A DNA stretch of 64,000 nt, taken from Maniola hyperantus (Eukaryota; Arthropoda; Insecta; Lepidoptera; Nymphalidae). Position 1 is the stretch's first letter, and each line of letters begins with the position of its first letter. The stretch spans positions 11,605,196 to 11,669,195 of the forward strand of contig NC_048547.1 in assembly GCF_902806685.2 (NCBI RefSeq). The letters run 5' to 3'. Under the pieces are notes generated by a model that saw nothing but the letters and a program-made list of their open reading frames with translations, ran no database searches and was not told the origin of the DNA. Of the stretch, positions 1 to 13,600 are shown one piece after another. A program made the translations under genes and the position numbers.

Positions 1-1670
1 AAACACTGGGACTACACTTTGAAGCATGTATTAGAACTTGTAACCTTTATGTACTATGAGATCATTAGATTCCAAAGCTCCTCGTAGCTAATTCATCGGC
101 GATTATGACCTTACGATTCTATGATTCTATACAAAAATATAGAAGTTTTAATACAAGGAACTGTTTGAAAGCGTTCACACCATGAAGCTCGTACGAGTCG
201 AGCTTCTGCATTCAGCGTCCACCCGTTACGCAGTTCTACAGCTACGTTGATAGAACTCGAACGTTGATACACGTGTAAGTAAAATGGACCTTAATAACCT
301 TATTTTGAAGCTCAAGTTCGTCCATATATCAGTCAGCGATCGAAGCGAAAATCCTGTGAAATTAATATCGGTGGTTCTGAATTTTTGACTTCAAGGAACT
401 TTAGGTCCATTTTACTCTGACGTTATAAAATCCCATACTAAGCACATTGAAGTGTGACATGCTTCATACAGTTACATTTGTATTGTAAATCATTCACGCG
501 TACGCGCGCCTTTAGTGCGACATCCTGCCGTGCAGTTTCCGTCGAGCTTTGTCTGCTTAAGCCTGTATTATGTAGCATCTTTTAAAGCCTTAACACAATT
601 TCACATCAAATTTTCTACAATAATTAAATCATGATTATGCAATATCGCACCACATAACTCAATTAACTAAATACTGTATTGTCAGTACTTTTCGCGTATA
701 AATTACATTAACTACAACAATACAATTTTTAAACGTTTTATTCCATTATTCTATAACATATAACAAATAGCAACCATATTTAGAGCATTAGCCGAATAGA
801 TTTTCAGAACCTTTTGGTTAACCTATTCCAAATTAAAACAAGACCTAGTTTCATATAAAACAACATTATACAATCGTATCGTTAAACTGTAAATAAATTG
901 TCTATCATTATCATTTATCACATAACATAAAACAGCCCAATTTTAAAATGGCAAGTGACGAAAGAAAGAAATGATCCAAAAATATTACAATGCAAAAATC
1001 GGTACTTATGCATAACTTCGTAGAAGATATTATATCTACAGATAATACAAGTGCAGTTTATTATTTGACCCTTCTTATCTAAAAAGAAAATTAAAAAAAA
1101 AAACAAAAAGCTTCAGTTCTGGCACTTTCGAGAGCTCAGGTTCGGTCATAGTAAGTGGTAAATATATCTATTAAAACGGCGATATTCGTAGCCTACCCAC
1201 AAATTGTATCTAAAATTGATCTAGTCACCACAGAGACCACGCGACATACAGCCCCCGGGAACCACAGACTTGAACGTCCGATAGTTTGAAGATTGCTTAT
1301 TAGGTGTGGGCAAGATAGTCCGCAAAATCTGCCCAACTTATTCCGGGCACTGTCACTGGGCAGTGGAATTCGATAAGGCCAGGGACAAATCAAACGGAAA
1401 ATCACGAGCGATATTCCGCTCCAATTATTAAAATTTTAGGCACGCGTTTTTCTTGCTAGATTTGTCACCGACTTCAATCATCATCAGCCCTACTAAACTA
1501 TCAGCCCAACCCGACTAAAGTCCGAACTTCAGATTTACCAGTTTAGTCCGATCGGATAAAAAAGTATTGGCAAATATGGTTCGGGGGGTCTATATTATAT
1601 TAGTTCGAGGTAGCGCGTTGAGGCCCGCGAGTCAGTGAGAGTCGGAGGCGAGCCTTGCGCGCGATTTGCG
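1..1670. other. 3' flank of the CCP5 gene, no gene seen
   Basis: No convincing coding sequence. The stretch is AT-rich and should include the CCP5 3' UTR, because the CCP5 stop is at 1671-1673. A reverse-strand AATAAA at 1057-1062 is one possible poly(A) signal. The only structured item is the small inverted-terminal element at 278-415. Short open frames at 918-1106 and 1193-1405 resemble nothing I recognise. Confidence 0.5.
278..415. mobile_element. Small MITE-like element, copy 1 of 2
   Basis: The ends form an inverted repeat: AGTAAAATGGACCT on the left and its complement AGGTCCATTTTACT on the right. The interior (CTCAAGTTCGTCCA and following) matches 23398-23547 in the same order, so this is a dispersed family. 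No coding capacity. Confidence 0.55.
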
Positions 1671-4600
1671 CTACAAGCCCGATTTAAGTCTGATCTTCTT
1701 GAGGCGAGAGGGCGAAGTGTTGGAGAAAGGGCGACGCTTAGCGGCCAGCGAGGACTCGCCCAGCGCCGTACCTCCCGTAACGTCCTCCCAACCTCCGCCT
1801 ATCACATCGTCCGAGGAGGAAGACGCCATCGCTCGGCATCGGTTGCTACTGACCCGAGAAGCGACGCGTATGGATCGCGAGAAACTCCTTTTACTCAACT
1901 TCGCCGTCACTATAGAGGTCCGAGGATTCTCCGAGTCATCCGCAGCCCTTCTATTCGCTTTCGCTTTAACGATTCCGCTCGCTTGGGGTTTTGAAGCGTT
2001 CGGCTTTCGAATCGAGAGAATATTCCTTCGTTTAGTCGACAGAGTTTTTGGTTTGGGCTCGTTGTCGACCAGATATCGAGTGCGGGATGTGCTTTTGACT
2101 GGTTCGTTCTTTTTGGCGAATTTCATGTTGACGTTGACGAGTTCGTGTCCGGAGCGCTGCGCCAGTACCGGGGGGCTTCGTTTTCTCTCTGAGTCGGTCT
2201 TGGTCGCGACGTAAGCGTTCTCCTTCCGCTCGTCCGTCACCTTGGCTTTAGATCGAGCAAACAGAGGCGCCCTCGGCGGTGACGCCGTCTTGGGTCGGAG
2301 CCGAGACATCGTCAACTGAAAAATAGAACTGATTAATCAATCATTTAAAAATACCACTCAGTATCGGCGACTACGGCTAACAGATGAATTTATTAATATC
2401 AGCACAAGTTTTAGTAGATGGGAGTGTGACGTTATTTTAAGGCGAAACACACTGTCTAGTCCCTTACCCATAATAGTAATTCAAAGCTGGTGATTGATTT
2501 TTTTATATAGAAGTGGGGGGGTGATTTAACACTGAAAATTAAAGACGGTTACTTGTTAATAACACAAATAAATAAAAATTGTTTTTATACTTAATCAAAT
2601 ATTAATAATGTTAAAAGAGAATATTTTAGCAAGGTGTTCAGTACTGACAAGTCTAGTTAAAAATAAAATTTTGTGCATATATTAGATTTGGGTGTAAGGC
2701 CGTGAAAAGCTAGTAGACAGACATACAAACACACTTTCGCATTTATAATATTACGGAACATAAACGCCTACGCTGGAGAAACGCAAGTGTAAAGGGTCTC
2801 TTATTCTGTGTGTGCATGTGTGTGTGGACGGGGATGGTGGTGTGCGTACCTGCGGGCGCATAGTGCGCGTGTGCGCGCGCAGCCAGTCACGCACGGCAGC
2901 CAGGTTGCGGTGCTCGGAGCACGGCACGCGGGAGTTGGGGTGCTGCCCTGTCAGGTCCAAGATGGACGCGCCCAGCGACCGCCCCACCTGCACCCACGCT
3001 GTGTCATTACCACTACGCACTGCGGGATTATTGCCGTCCTGAACTGTCTGAACTAACATTAATTATTTTGCTCAGTAGTAGATCACTCGCTCGTAATGAC
3101 TTCTATGTATCTAGATTAGTACTATGCAATAGACGGGTCATTCCGAACAAAAAAAATGTGGTTTGAAATGACGAAGAAAATCTCCTAAAAACACTTCTAT
3201 ATCTATTCTTATTTCTTTTCACCAGGAATACGTAGCCAATGATTGGTGTGAAAAAGACTTGGAATACATAAATAAGTATGATTGTTTTAGTAGTCTATAA
3301 TATTTACAGTTATATCCTCACTAAGTACATATTTTCAGAAAATAAAATTTATTTACATCAATGGTTCCAATCCCAATAAATATCCTTTGTTGTGTATGAT
3401 ACAATTGAGTGTGATTTTACATTGTGTTAGTAAAAATAGGCGCATTTAACTTAACATATTTACATTTAGATATATACGTGTTAATGCAGCGGTGGGATAT
3501 AAAATTTGGAGATTTTGAAGAGATAATATTGTGAAACATATTAAAGCGCTCAATATCTACTGTGAAAAATCTGAAAACATCTACTCGTACCTTTGTAAAA
3601 ACTTCGCCTATCTACTGTGGTGCCCATTTAGCTACGCACAAATCTCTCACGGCCGAAATTAATAGTAATCTAACTGCAATCTGCCAGTAAGTTACTTAGC
3701 AACGTTGATAATTTGTCAAAAATTTTATGGTCTTCTTTGACAAATAGCAAAGTTGCTAATTAACTCATCGACAGACTAGAAATAGATAGATTGATAGATT
3801 ATTATCTCGGCCTTTAATCAAAAAAATGAACTAGTCTTAAGGCCGCATATTATGAGAAATTTTCATCGACATTCTGACGGTCTGCGCAGTCTAATACCTA
3901 CAAAATGTTGAGCAAAATGCCTTTCGGCACCCGTCGGCAGTTTTTCTGACAGATATCGTTTGACAATGCGACCGGCTTAAAGGTTGTGCTATAATCCTCT
4001 ACTAAAGAGAACATAGTAAAAAGGATAGTAGTACTATTAGACCTTAAAATTAGTTCAATTCAGAGATTTGTATGCATCTCAAAAGGCACCAGCCATTATA
4101 ACGGAATCGAACGAACCTTCACAGGGTCTATCTCTTCAAAACCCTCCACATTCTTAGCGCGACAGTGTCTTACCTGAAACTGTGGTACGTCTTCTGAAAT
4201 TCACAATTAGTTACTTCACAACTTAAACTAACTGTTCCTTTATAAACAAACGAGTTGTACTCCTGATTATGCAAACATTTGTACTACATACAACAACAAT
4301 ATACGTACTACGGCACAGTACAAATATTTGCAGAACTGAAGAGCTTTATATCATAGAGTTATAATCTGAAAAACTATTGACAGAAACACCTTCCGGTGGT
4401 GTTGTAGTGTGGTTTGGAATTGTATAGATAGCAGTAACATAAATACCAGTATGTATGGAACAGACGTGGTAATTGCCAAGATCTGGTTTAGGTATTACCT
4501 TCTAGAAAATAATCTGTCTATTTTCGGAATATTGAAACATTGTAAATACATCTTTTAGCACCAACATGATTTACCAAAGCCAGCTTTTACAAGCCTTTAC

Positions 4601-7600
4601 CAAAATTTACCTTTCATGAATAAGCATGATTTAATTACAACTGTTGTCAGGCACGGCAACAATAATTTTGAGGTTCAACCGTTTTGCCTCTTCGATAATG
4701 AATGAGGGTATTATTGAGATCACAAGCTGGAAGAGCCTAACCTAGAATTGAAGCTTTTGCGATAGTGCCCTTAACTGTTGAGGCGTTGTAGACTACAAAT
4801 AGGCAGTAATGAGCCTGATGAATATGCTCAAACCTGGATGATGGCCTACATTGGGCGATATTAATTGTAGTCCTCCTACACAGAGTCAACAACTAGGTAT
4901 TATTCATCAGTTCCCACATACTTAGATGTTCACCTCTCCAAAGCTGATATGATAAGGCCCAAGTTTTGCATGAGTTGTAGAGTCCTTCAACACTGTCTAC
5001 AACTAAGCAGTAGACTTGAGTCCCACGAGATTGTAAGGGATTCACTTTTTCAAAGCTGATGTGATAATAGCGCAACTTGCGGAATTCGTTGAGTCCTGCT
5101 ACACATATTCTACAACTAGGCAAGAGTTGTCAGACCCAAAAACCTGGAAGGGATTATTTATCCGGCATTGGTGTGGCAGGCGCCGCAACCAGTCGATTAG
5201 CCGCCCGATGTTGTATTTATATGAAATACTTATGTCTGACTCGCATACCTGGACGATGTTCACCTCTTCGAAGCTGATGCTATAATGGCCCAAGTGTAGA
5301 CGCGGCGCGGCGCGGGCGGTTGTTTATTTCGTATTACATAGTTCTAGAGGTAATCAGTAGGCGGCAGATCCCACAAACCTGGAATGGGTTTACCTCTTCA
5401 AAGATGTGCGGGGTGTATTTGGGCGGCATGGGCGCGGTGGATGCTTGGACCGTGGGCCCCTCTCGCGCAGTGGGTGGCAACACATTAACCAGACGCCCGG
5501 TGTTGTAGTTGCACTCTAAGGTGTATGATCGCACTAGACCAGTGGCTTTTAGCACGGCGACCCGGCCGGAGCCTTCTCGGGACATGCCGTCACGTCTGTC
5601 CCTGTTGGAAACAAGATTTTTGAACTGAAAACTTCTTAGAGCGTTGGGCGATTCGGGATGGATAAAAACTTCAAGGCCGCGTTACTGACATGCTAATGTT
5701 AATTGTGCTCAGAGTGCCGATAGATGTAAAAACGATAGTTAATGGTTTTAATTATGAAAATTCAATTTTTGATACTACTACTTTTATTATTAACTGATTT
5801 TATTATTATAGTTACAATTTTACAACTTAAAAGATATACAAAAGACATGTCAATTTCTTTTAAAAAACCTGTCAGCCATTTTGTTTTTGAAAATGGACGC
5901 AATTTTCACTATCACCCTGAAAAACCTCAGAAATGATCTATAGAACTGCCGGTTGTATACCGCGTATATATCCGTATGAAGTGGATTGTCAGTGCAATGA
6001 AATTAATTTATTTCATCTTGTCTCAAGTTTCTACCACTGGTTCGGAAAGAACATTCTACTGAGAAGAGTCGGCAAGTGCACATACTTGAGGTACATGTTC
6101 CTCTCGGTGAAGTTGCAGGAGGAGAAGTGGAAGTGCAGGTTGTTGAGCGACATGATGCGCGGCAGCAGCATGCACTCCACGCAACTCTCCAGGTCTTCGA
6201 AGTGGTTGCCGTACATAAATATACCTGCACATTTAAAGTTTGGTAGAGATCTCAACTACCATACTGCCGCCTATTACTTCAGAAAATCAAAACACATTGT
6301 GCTCCGGTAAAATTTCCGAAATGCTGGATTTTAGTATGGAACTTGATAAACTGTGGTTTTAAATAAAATGTCAAAAGTTCCCACATAAAATTATAATTTT
6401 TACACAATTCCACAAAAAAAAGAGTTATGTTTTCAGGTTAGTGAGTTTTTTTATCCCACCATAACTTCTAAATGCCTGAACAGATTAATAGGAAGTATAG
6501 AATACTTACACACTTAAATGTGAAAAAGTCTTTTTAGTTCGTTTTCTGGCAGAGTAGTCGTGACTTGGAATGGAATAAAAAAAGTGTCGCCAGAGACACT
6601 AGCCAGTAAATGAAGCAATGACAAACCTTTCTTAGATGCATGTCCGTGTAGATCAATGTATAAGTATAGTCCAGACTCGATGTCCTTGTGCGGGGCGCGC
6701 GGCAGGAGGGCGACGGGCGCGGGCGGCGGCGACTTTTTCTTTGGCAGCTTTTCTTTGCCCGGCTTTAGCTTCTCGTCCTTCGGTGGGAATGGTTGCTATG
6801 GAAAAAGAAATATCGCCATTGTTAATCAATAGACGTCCACTTCTTCGCCTGCGGGTATATGGACACTATGTTCGTGAACAGACTATAAATCGCCGATTTT
6901 GCTGTAAGTGATGATGATTGAGAAGACCCCGCTGCTGAGTGTGCTAACTGCTACGTGAGGTGGCAGGTGAGTGAGTGTGGTACCGGCATGAGGGAGTCTC
7001 CGAGGCTGGGCGCGGGCGAGCGCGTCGCTGGCGGCGCGCGCACGTCGCTGCCGTCGCCGGCCGACACGCCCACGCTCGCGCGCGACGTCGCCTCCGCCGC
7101 GACGCACAGCTGCTGTGACACACATTCACAATACAACACGGGATAACCTCACACTTCTTAGGATCGATTCACATTGGTAGCGAATCTCGCTTCTGCCAAA
7201 GATAATAAACAACCTTCTATTCCATATAAGAAACGCTCATACGTGCTCCCATAATGTGACTCGACCTCTGAGATGAACACAAACAATGCTACTTACGATT
7301 TCCTCATTATTTTCTGATATGATGTACCTCTTGAAGCAATTTGTACAGAAATAAACGTTGTCACCATTTTCATCGTATTCCGTATCGCTCAGCTGAAACA
7401 ATTGAATAATAACCATAAAGTTACTTCAATAACTTCCTTTTTATTAGCCCATTTTAAACTTTAGCTAATGCTGATCGTGGACCAGAGTTTCAGGGTGCTT
7501 GTCTACTGAGGTGAAGTGGAGTTGCGAGGTGTTTAGCAGATCAACTAGATTACACAGAAATGAAGTAATATATTAGCTTTATCTGTCAACCATCTGATAG

Positions 7601-10600
7601 TCGGCAAAATACATAGCCACTCCATTCAACTTCAGTAGAGAAGTTCCTTAAGGGGGATATTAATTATCTAACTAATAGATATAAGGGTAAGTAAATACCA
7701 GTTCGAATTAAAAATTGATTTATTCTTTTTTATAAGACTGACAAGTTAGGGCGACCATTGATTTGAATTTATTGTTACTGTAATCACGGAGTACTAATTA
7801 ATAGTACCTTCTAGGTACAGGAGGATCACTCCGAAAGGAGTTTGAAATAAATAGCGACTCTTGTTGCGACGTGATAAAGTGCAATTCAGCTCGCCAGCGC
7901 TGCAGTCTAAAATTTCGTTAACTCTTCTCTTTCTATCATGTAAACTCCTTTTAAAAAGGGATTTTCTTTATCTCCCTCTCTCTCTCTCATAATAGTTCAA
8001 AGCCTTCGAAGGAGCACTCTCTCACTCTCTGCCGAAGGTATCAGGTCACGTGACCAGCCTGACCCTCAAAAAGAAATTTTTTGATGAAAGGAACTTCAGC
8101 TTACTTTAGTTTCCTGTACGTCAACCTGTTGCCTCTGATGGTCTCTGTACTCTTCTATGGAGTGATAAGTGGAGGGTTCGGGGCATATCTGAGTGAGATT
8201 GCATTATTTTGAGAAAAATTAATTAAAAATCTCTATTGATACTAATTATTAAGGGATTAATTTTTCGGGTTCCATACCCAAAGGGTGCCAACGGGTCTAT
8301 TACTAAGCCTCCGCTATCCGTCCGTCCGTACATTTGTCTGTCAGCGGGTTGTATCTCGTGTACCGTAATAGGTAGAAAGTTGAAATTTTCACAGAATGTG
8401 TATTTCTATTGCCGCTATAACAAATAATAAAAATTTCAAAATGGCCGCCATAAAAATCGATCCGAAAGTAAGTAAATAAAGAAAAGGGTAGATTTGTAAG
8501 TTTATGCGTTTCATGTAGGAGGTAGGGACAAAGAGCGCTCGAGTCGTGTCAGATAATCCGTGCGAAGGCGGGCGGCTTTCCTAGTTTTAAATAATACTAC
8601 ATACATAGGTTATATTACACACTTACCATAGCAGCACTGTAGCCGGGCACGAGGCTCGTGATGCCGGGCATGGTGTCCTCGAGCCGCGCGACTGCTGCGC
8701 GACACTCGCGACACCACCCCATCTTCACTTTGCTGGTGGGGCTTTTAGGCTCCGGTCCTGAGCTCTCGCTGTACCAAACACAATCTTTATTTTTTCAAAT
8801 TTATAAAAAACGGACGAAAATTTTAAATTGCTCAAGTGAAGAGGTTTGTCAGTTTTAAATTAAATTAAATATGTTTGTCCTTTTCTTATTACATTGGTAA
8901 GAAAAAGATGCGAATACTCTATTTAATCGCCATCAGAATCCGTAAGAACCAATAAGGCAATAACAGATTTCGTTTGGATAGTTATAACACTAGGTACAAC
9001 ACATCCCATGCGGTGGGGCTACAAGATCTTGAGCAGTCTGGAGTGGGGGTTCCAGCCATCTGGGTCTCTGGGAAGTTAGCAGCTTGCTGTGCCACAAGCA
9101 GCCGTACGTCAGAGCGAAGCACGTGAAGTCGGAGGACCGTTTCGTTCGGCACGAGCCAACAGTGGATGCGTTTATATGAGATCTCGGAGCTTCTCAATAT
9201 GCACTACTACTGCGCATATTGGTAAGCTCTAATGTTTTCTACTATCCCGCAATATGCCCTAAGCGGCCTAAGCCATAGCTATGGGGGAAAAAACAATATA
9301 TCTTAGAAAAGTTATCTTGACCGTGTGTGACGGTATTTTTTTATTTTTATTCAGATACAAATTAGCCCTTGAATGCAATCTGACTTATGTGATAATGCAG
9401 TTTAAGATGGAAGCGGGCTAACCTGGAAGGGGAATGGCAGTTTTTATAAAAACCTAATTAAGATAAAAACGAGAACAACTTAAAATAATCACGACACACA
9501 CAAGACCGTGTTTGGTAACGCACTCTTATACAAAAGTATGGCTCTTATAATGATGGATTAGATTGGCAGTTTCACTTACTCGAGAGCTGAAGAACTGGAC
9601 TCCATCAGTAAACTGATGCTGTTCTTCAAAGTGTCTCGCAACGGTTTCAGAGGGTTACTTCCTTGGATGTTCAACTCCTCACTCGTGCTGAGATGGACGG
9701 TGGAGCCTAAGCAGGACCGTAGCACATTGTCATTGAGAAGGGACGCCGTTTCTTCCACGTTTGAGGATACATCGCTTGTTTGGGACGGCATCTCTTGCAA
9801 CTTCATGTCGTATACCTGTGTGAGATAATAACTTGTTACAGTTCTTGCAATTCACGAAGGCGAGTGGACTTTACTTGTGGTTACGTCGGATACGCGGGCA
9901 TTGCGTAAGTGTGCGTGCATGTCGTCGCACCAATCAGTCGCGAGCAAGCGCTCGCAAACGCACACATTCAGTGTACGTTACTTATACCGATACGACTTAA
10001 ACACAAGCATGTGCCACTCGCCTTCGTGAATTGCAAGAACTGTAGGTAATAAAAGATTTATCGATTTTTTACGTATAGTCAACGGGACAGTCAAAGCCAC
10101 AGACTGCTTTTGAAGCTCAGACAAAAGGATTTGAATGGATTGACTTGACTTTTTAACATCTTTTGTTCAACGTGCAAATCTGCGAGCTACAATACATAAC
10201 ATTATAAATACTATCTGTCCCGGCTTACTCACGTGTGTAGTCGACGTTAGCCCGACTAGTTTCGAACCCATCCGGGGTCCTTTTTCAAGGGAGTCAAAAC
10301 CGCGGCGCGTGCGCGGACGGACTCCCTTGAAAAAGGACCCCGGATGGGTTCGAAACTAGTCGGGCTAACGTCGACTACACACGTGAGTAAGCCGGGACAG
10401 ATAGTATTTATAATGGAAATCACTCACGGTAGTTTAAACGCTAAAATACATAATATATTACAGCACTGCGCCAAAACGTGATGGTGACAATCATAACTAA
10501 CCTGTTCAGCCAGGTTAGCCGCGTCGCCGCTTAGCGACTGCACGTCGCGGCAACTGTCCGCGGACACTTGCTTCAGGATGGACGATTTGTTCCCGGCTTT

Positions 10601-13600
10601 GGCCTTTTCCTTCTGCTTGAACGAATCGCTCTTATACGACGGCGAACCGAGGCTTTTCTTCTTTTTCGTATCGACCAACTGTGGGAAATAAAATCATAAC
10701 GAGTGTGTCTAAGAGCAGATAAAAAAAATCTAGAGATTCTAGGCCAGATTTTTTCCTGCGGAATTCCGCTATGACGCCATTCAACGTTTCTGATACGGAA
10801 CGCTAAGGTGTGGAATGCCTTTCGGTGTCCGTGTTTCCTACCACATATAATATCCTTAATACCTTCAAATCATGGTTGAATAGGCATCTTCTAGGCAAGC
10901 GCGATCCGACCTAGACCTTATCATTGCTTTTTCATGCATGATTGTCGCATCAAGCGCAATACTGTCACGCAATAAAAAAAACCAGCCAAGTGCGAGTCAG
11001 GCTCGCGCAATGAGGGTTCCGTACTACAGTCGTATTTTTTCGACATTTTGCACAATAATTCAAAAATTATGATGCATAAAAATAAATAAAAATCTGTTTT
11101 AGAATGTACAGGTGAAGACCTTTCATATGATACCCCACTAGATATAGTCACTCACTTCGAAAGTTGAAAATACTAATTATTAGTTCATGACCACAATTTA
11201 ATTTTTTTTTGTGCCATCTAACCTTAAATTCACGGTTTTCAGATTTTTCCCCAAATGTCAGCTATAAGATCCACCTACCTGCCAAATTTCATGATTCTAG
11301 TTCAACGTGAAGTACCCTGTAGGTTTCTTTACAGACAGACAACAAAGTGATCCTATAAGGGTACCGTTTTTCCTTTTGAGGTACGGAACCCTAAAAATAG
11401 TGTTAGAAGGACTGGGCAGTCAAGATGCCGTCTAAAGCGCGTTTATCTGCAAGTATGTGACACTACGCGGCAGAAAGTAATGTATGTACATTGTACATTG
11501 GCCTTTAGAATGACATTTCGGCTTTCTAGAACGTTATCTGTGTCCCTCATACCTATATGACGTTGTGTCTCAACGACAGATACAATGCTCTACAAATCGG
11601 CTATCTCCTTCTAAAGGTAGATGTATATTACTTTCTGCCGCGTACTGTACAGTATACTCGAAAGATACCTTAAAAAAAATGTTGAAGTGTACAAGATCTA
11701 TCTCGATTAAGAATATGTCCTTTACTCTAGCCTTAAATATTAACATTTATGAGTCTTAGCACATTATTGAGTGTCAAAAGGACGTAAAGTCAAAATGTCA
11801 GTACCTCGGCACTTTCGTTGATGTTCTGAATACTTCGCGACGTAAAACTTTTGCTCTCCTCGCACATGTCTTCCTCTTTTTCTTGACCAAAGTGATAGTA
11901 TCTGAAGGAAAATAAACCTTCCATTTTGGTTCATGCAGTTATTCAATCCATACTAATATTATAATCATACGAAAGTTTGTCTGTTTGTCGCCTAGGTTTT
12001 CACGGTCCATCCGTGTAATCGATTTTGAACTTTGGTACAGAGATAGCATGCATCCCGGGAAGGACATTTTGGTCCCGGAAAATCAAAGAGTTCAGACGGG
12101 ATTTAAAAAAAAACGAAAATGCACGTAGAGGTCGTGGGTGTCATCTAACATTTAAATAAATGAACAACGACAGCCGAAAAAAATATTAAGATTCCTCCCA
12201 CGAATAGGTATTTTAAAATAATTGTTTTTACGAGTTCATTTCCGGGATCAGCTGTTTCCAGGAATGTTACATTGGAGTTTCTATAAGGTAAGGTATCACG
12301 CTACGAGGCAAATCATGGCCCATATATATAGGCGAAAAAGGACTACAAAGCAAAATTAACAATAAAACCAAAAACATTAAATTAAGTATAAAAATAAAAT
12401 ATGAAAGTGCAGAAACACACGTAGAAGAACGAGCAAAACTATCTTTTGCCTACCACCTATAAAGAAGAAAAAAAAGCAAAGTCTATGTCTAGAACTTTAT
12501 TAATACCGTTATACTAAGTTAACATAAGTTAGTTAGTATATAAGTTAAGTTACTAGTTAACAGTTTTAGTTTAAATTATTAATTAATTAACTTTTAATTT
12601 GAATATATTAGTTAAGTTAAGTAATTAATGTTATGGCCATTATCTAACAACTTGTAGTCAGTTAATATATTTAAGCTTACCTAATAAGAGCCCTCGACGC
12701 GTACACAGTAGGATGGTGGGCCAGAGAAGGGTTTAAATAGACCCTGTTCAAGTTCACGCCCCTCGTGTCCGTCCGATAGTGACCCCTCGCAACCCCGTCA
12801 GGGTTCAGAAAGGGAATCATTTTGAACACGTACAGCTTCCGCAACTGGATCGCGATAGGATCGTTCCTAGTCAGTAATAAGTTGAGGAAGCCGTTGAATA
12901 CAAAGCTTGACGGAGTTTCTCCGGGGTGGACCCGCGCTGATATGAAGATGATCTGGTAAGAGAAAGTACGCGTCATGACAAACGATATGTAAAAGCGGTA
13001 ATAGCCTAGTTAAGTCATCCTTCTATTCGAGGAATCCGTCGCAACCCCGTCAGGGTTCAGAAAGGGAATCATTTTGAACACGTACAGCTTCCGCAACTGG
13101 ATCGCGATAGGATCGTTCCTAGTAACAAGTTGAGGAAGCCATTGAATACAAAGCTTGACGGAGTTTCTCATGGGTGGACGCGCGCTGATACGAAGATAAT
13201 CTGGTAAGGGAAATAGTACGCGTCATGTAAAAGCGGTAATAGCCTAGTTACGTCGTCCTCCTCTTTGGGGAGATATGTGCATTTTAAGCAATTCACTTGC
13301 TTTGATGACGTAAGTCGCTATCATATAAAAGGGCCTAATTTTAATGACATCTCACTTAGGTGGAATAATACATATTAAGCCACCTTTTTATACAAAAACT
13401 ATCAATATTCACGTTCGATACATATGTCCGGACTAGCACGGAAGTTGTGACATTGTGTTAATCGCAATTTTTTTTTTTTTTTAGCTGTTGTAACTATGTA
13501 TATTACACATTAGATAGGGTCAGCCAATCAGAGGCGATTGCGTACTACAGCACATTGTACTAGCTGTCAAATGGTGCCACGTGTTATGTATAGCACGCGA

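Noticed and set aside
1635..2214. Two long plus-strand frames
   Set aside because: They are shadows of the GC-rich last exon of CCP5 on the other strand.
5933..6310. 125-codon plus-strand frame
   Set aside because: It is the antisense of CCP5 exon 14 (6224-6086) and its flanks.
8982..9197. 71-codon minus-strand frame in CCP5 intron 9
   Set aside because: No motif and no in-phase link to the flanking exons 9 and 10, which join directly.
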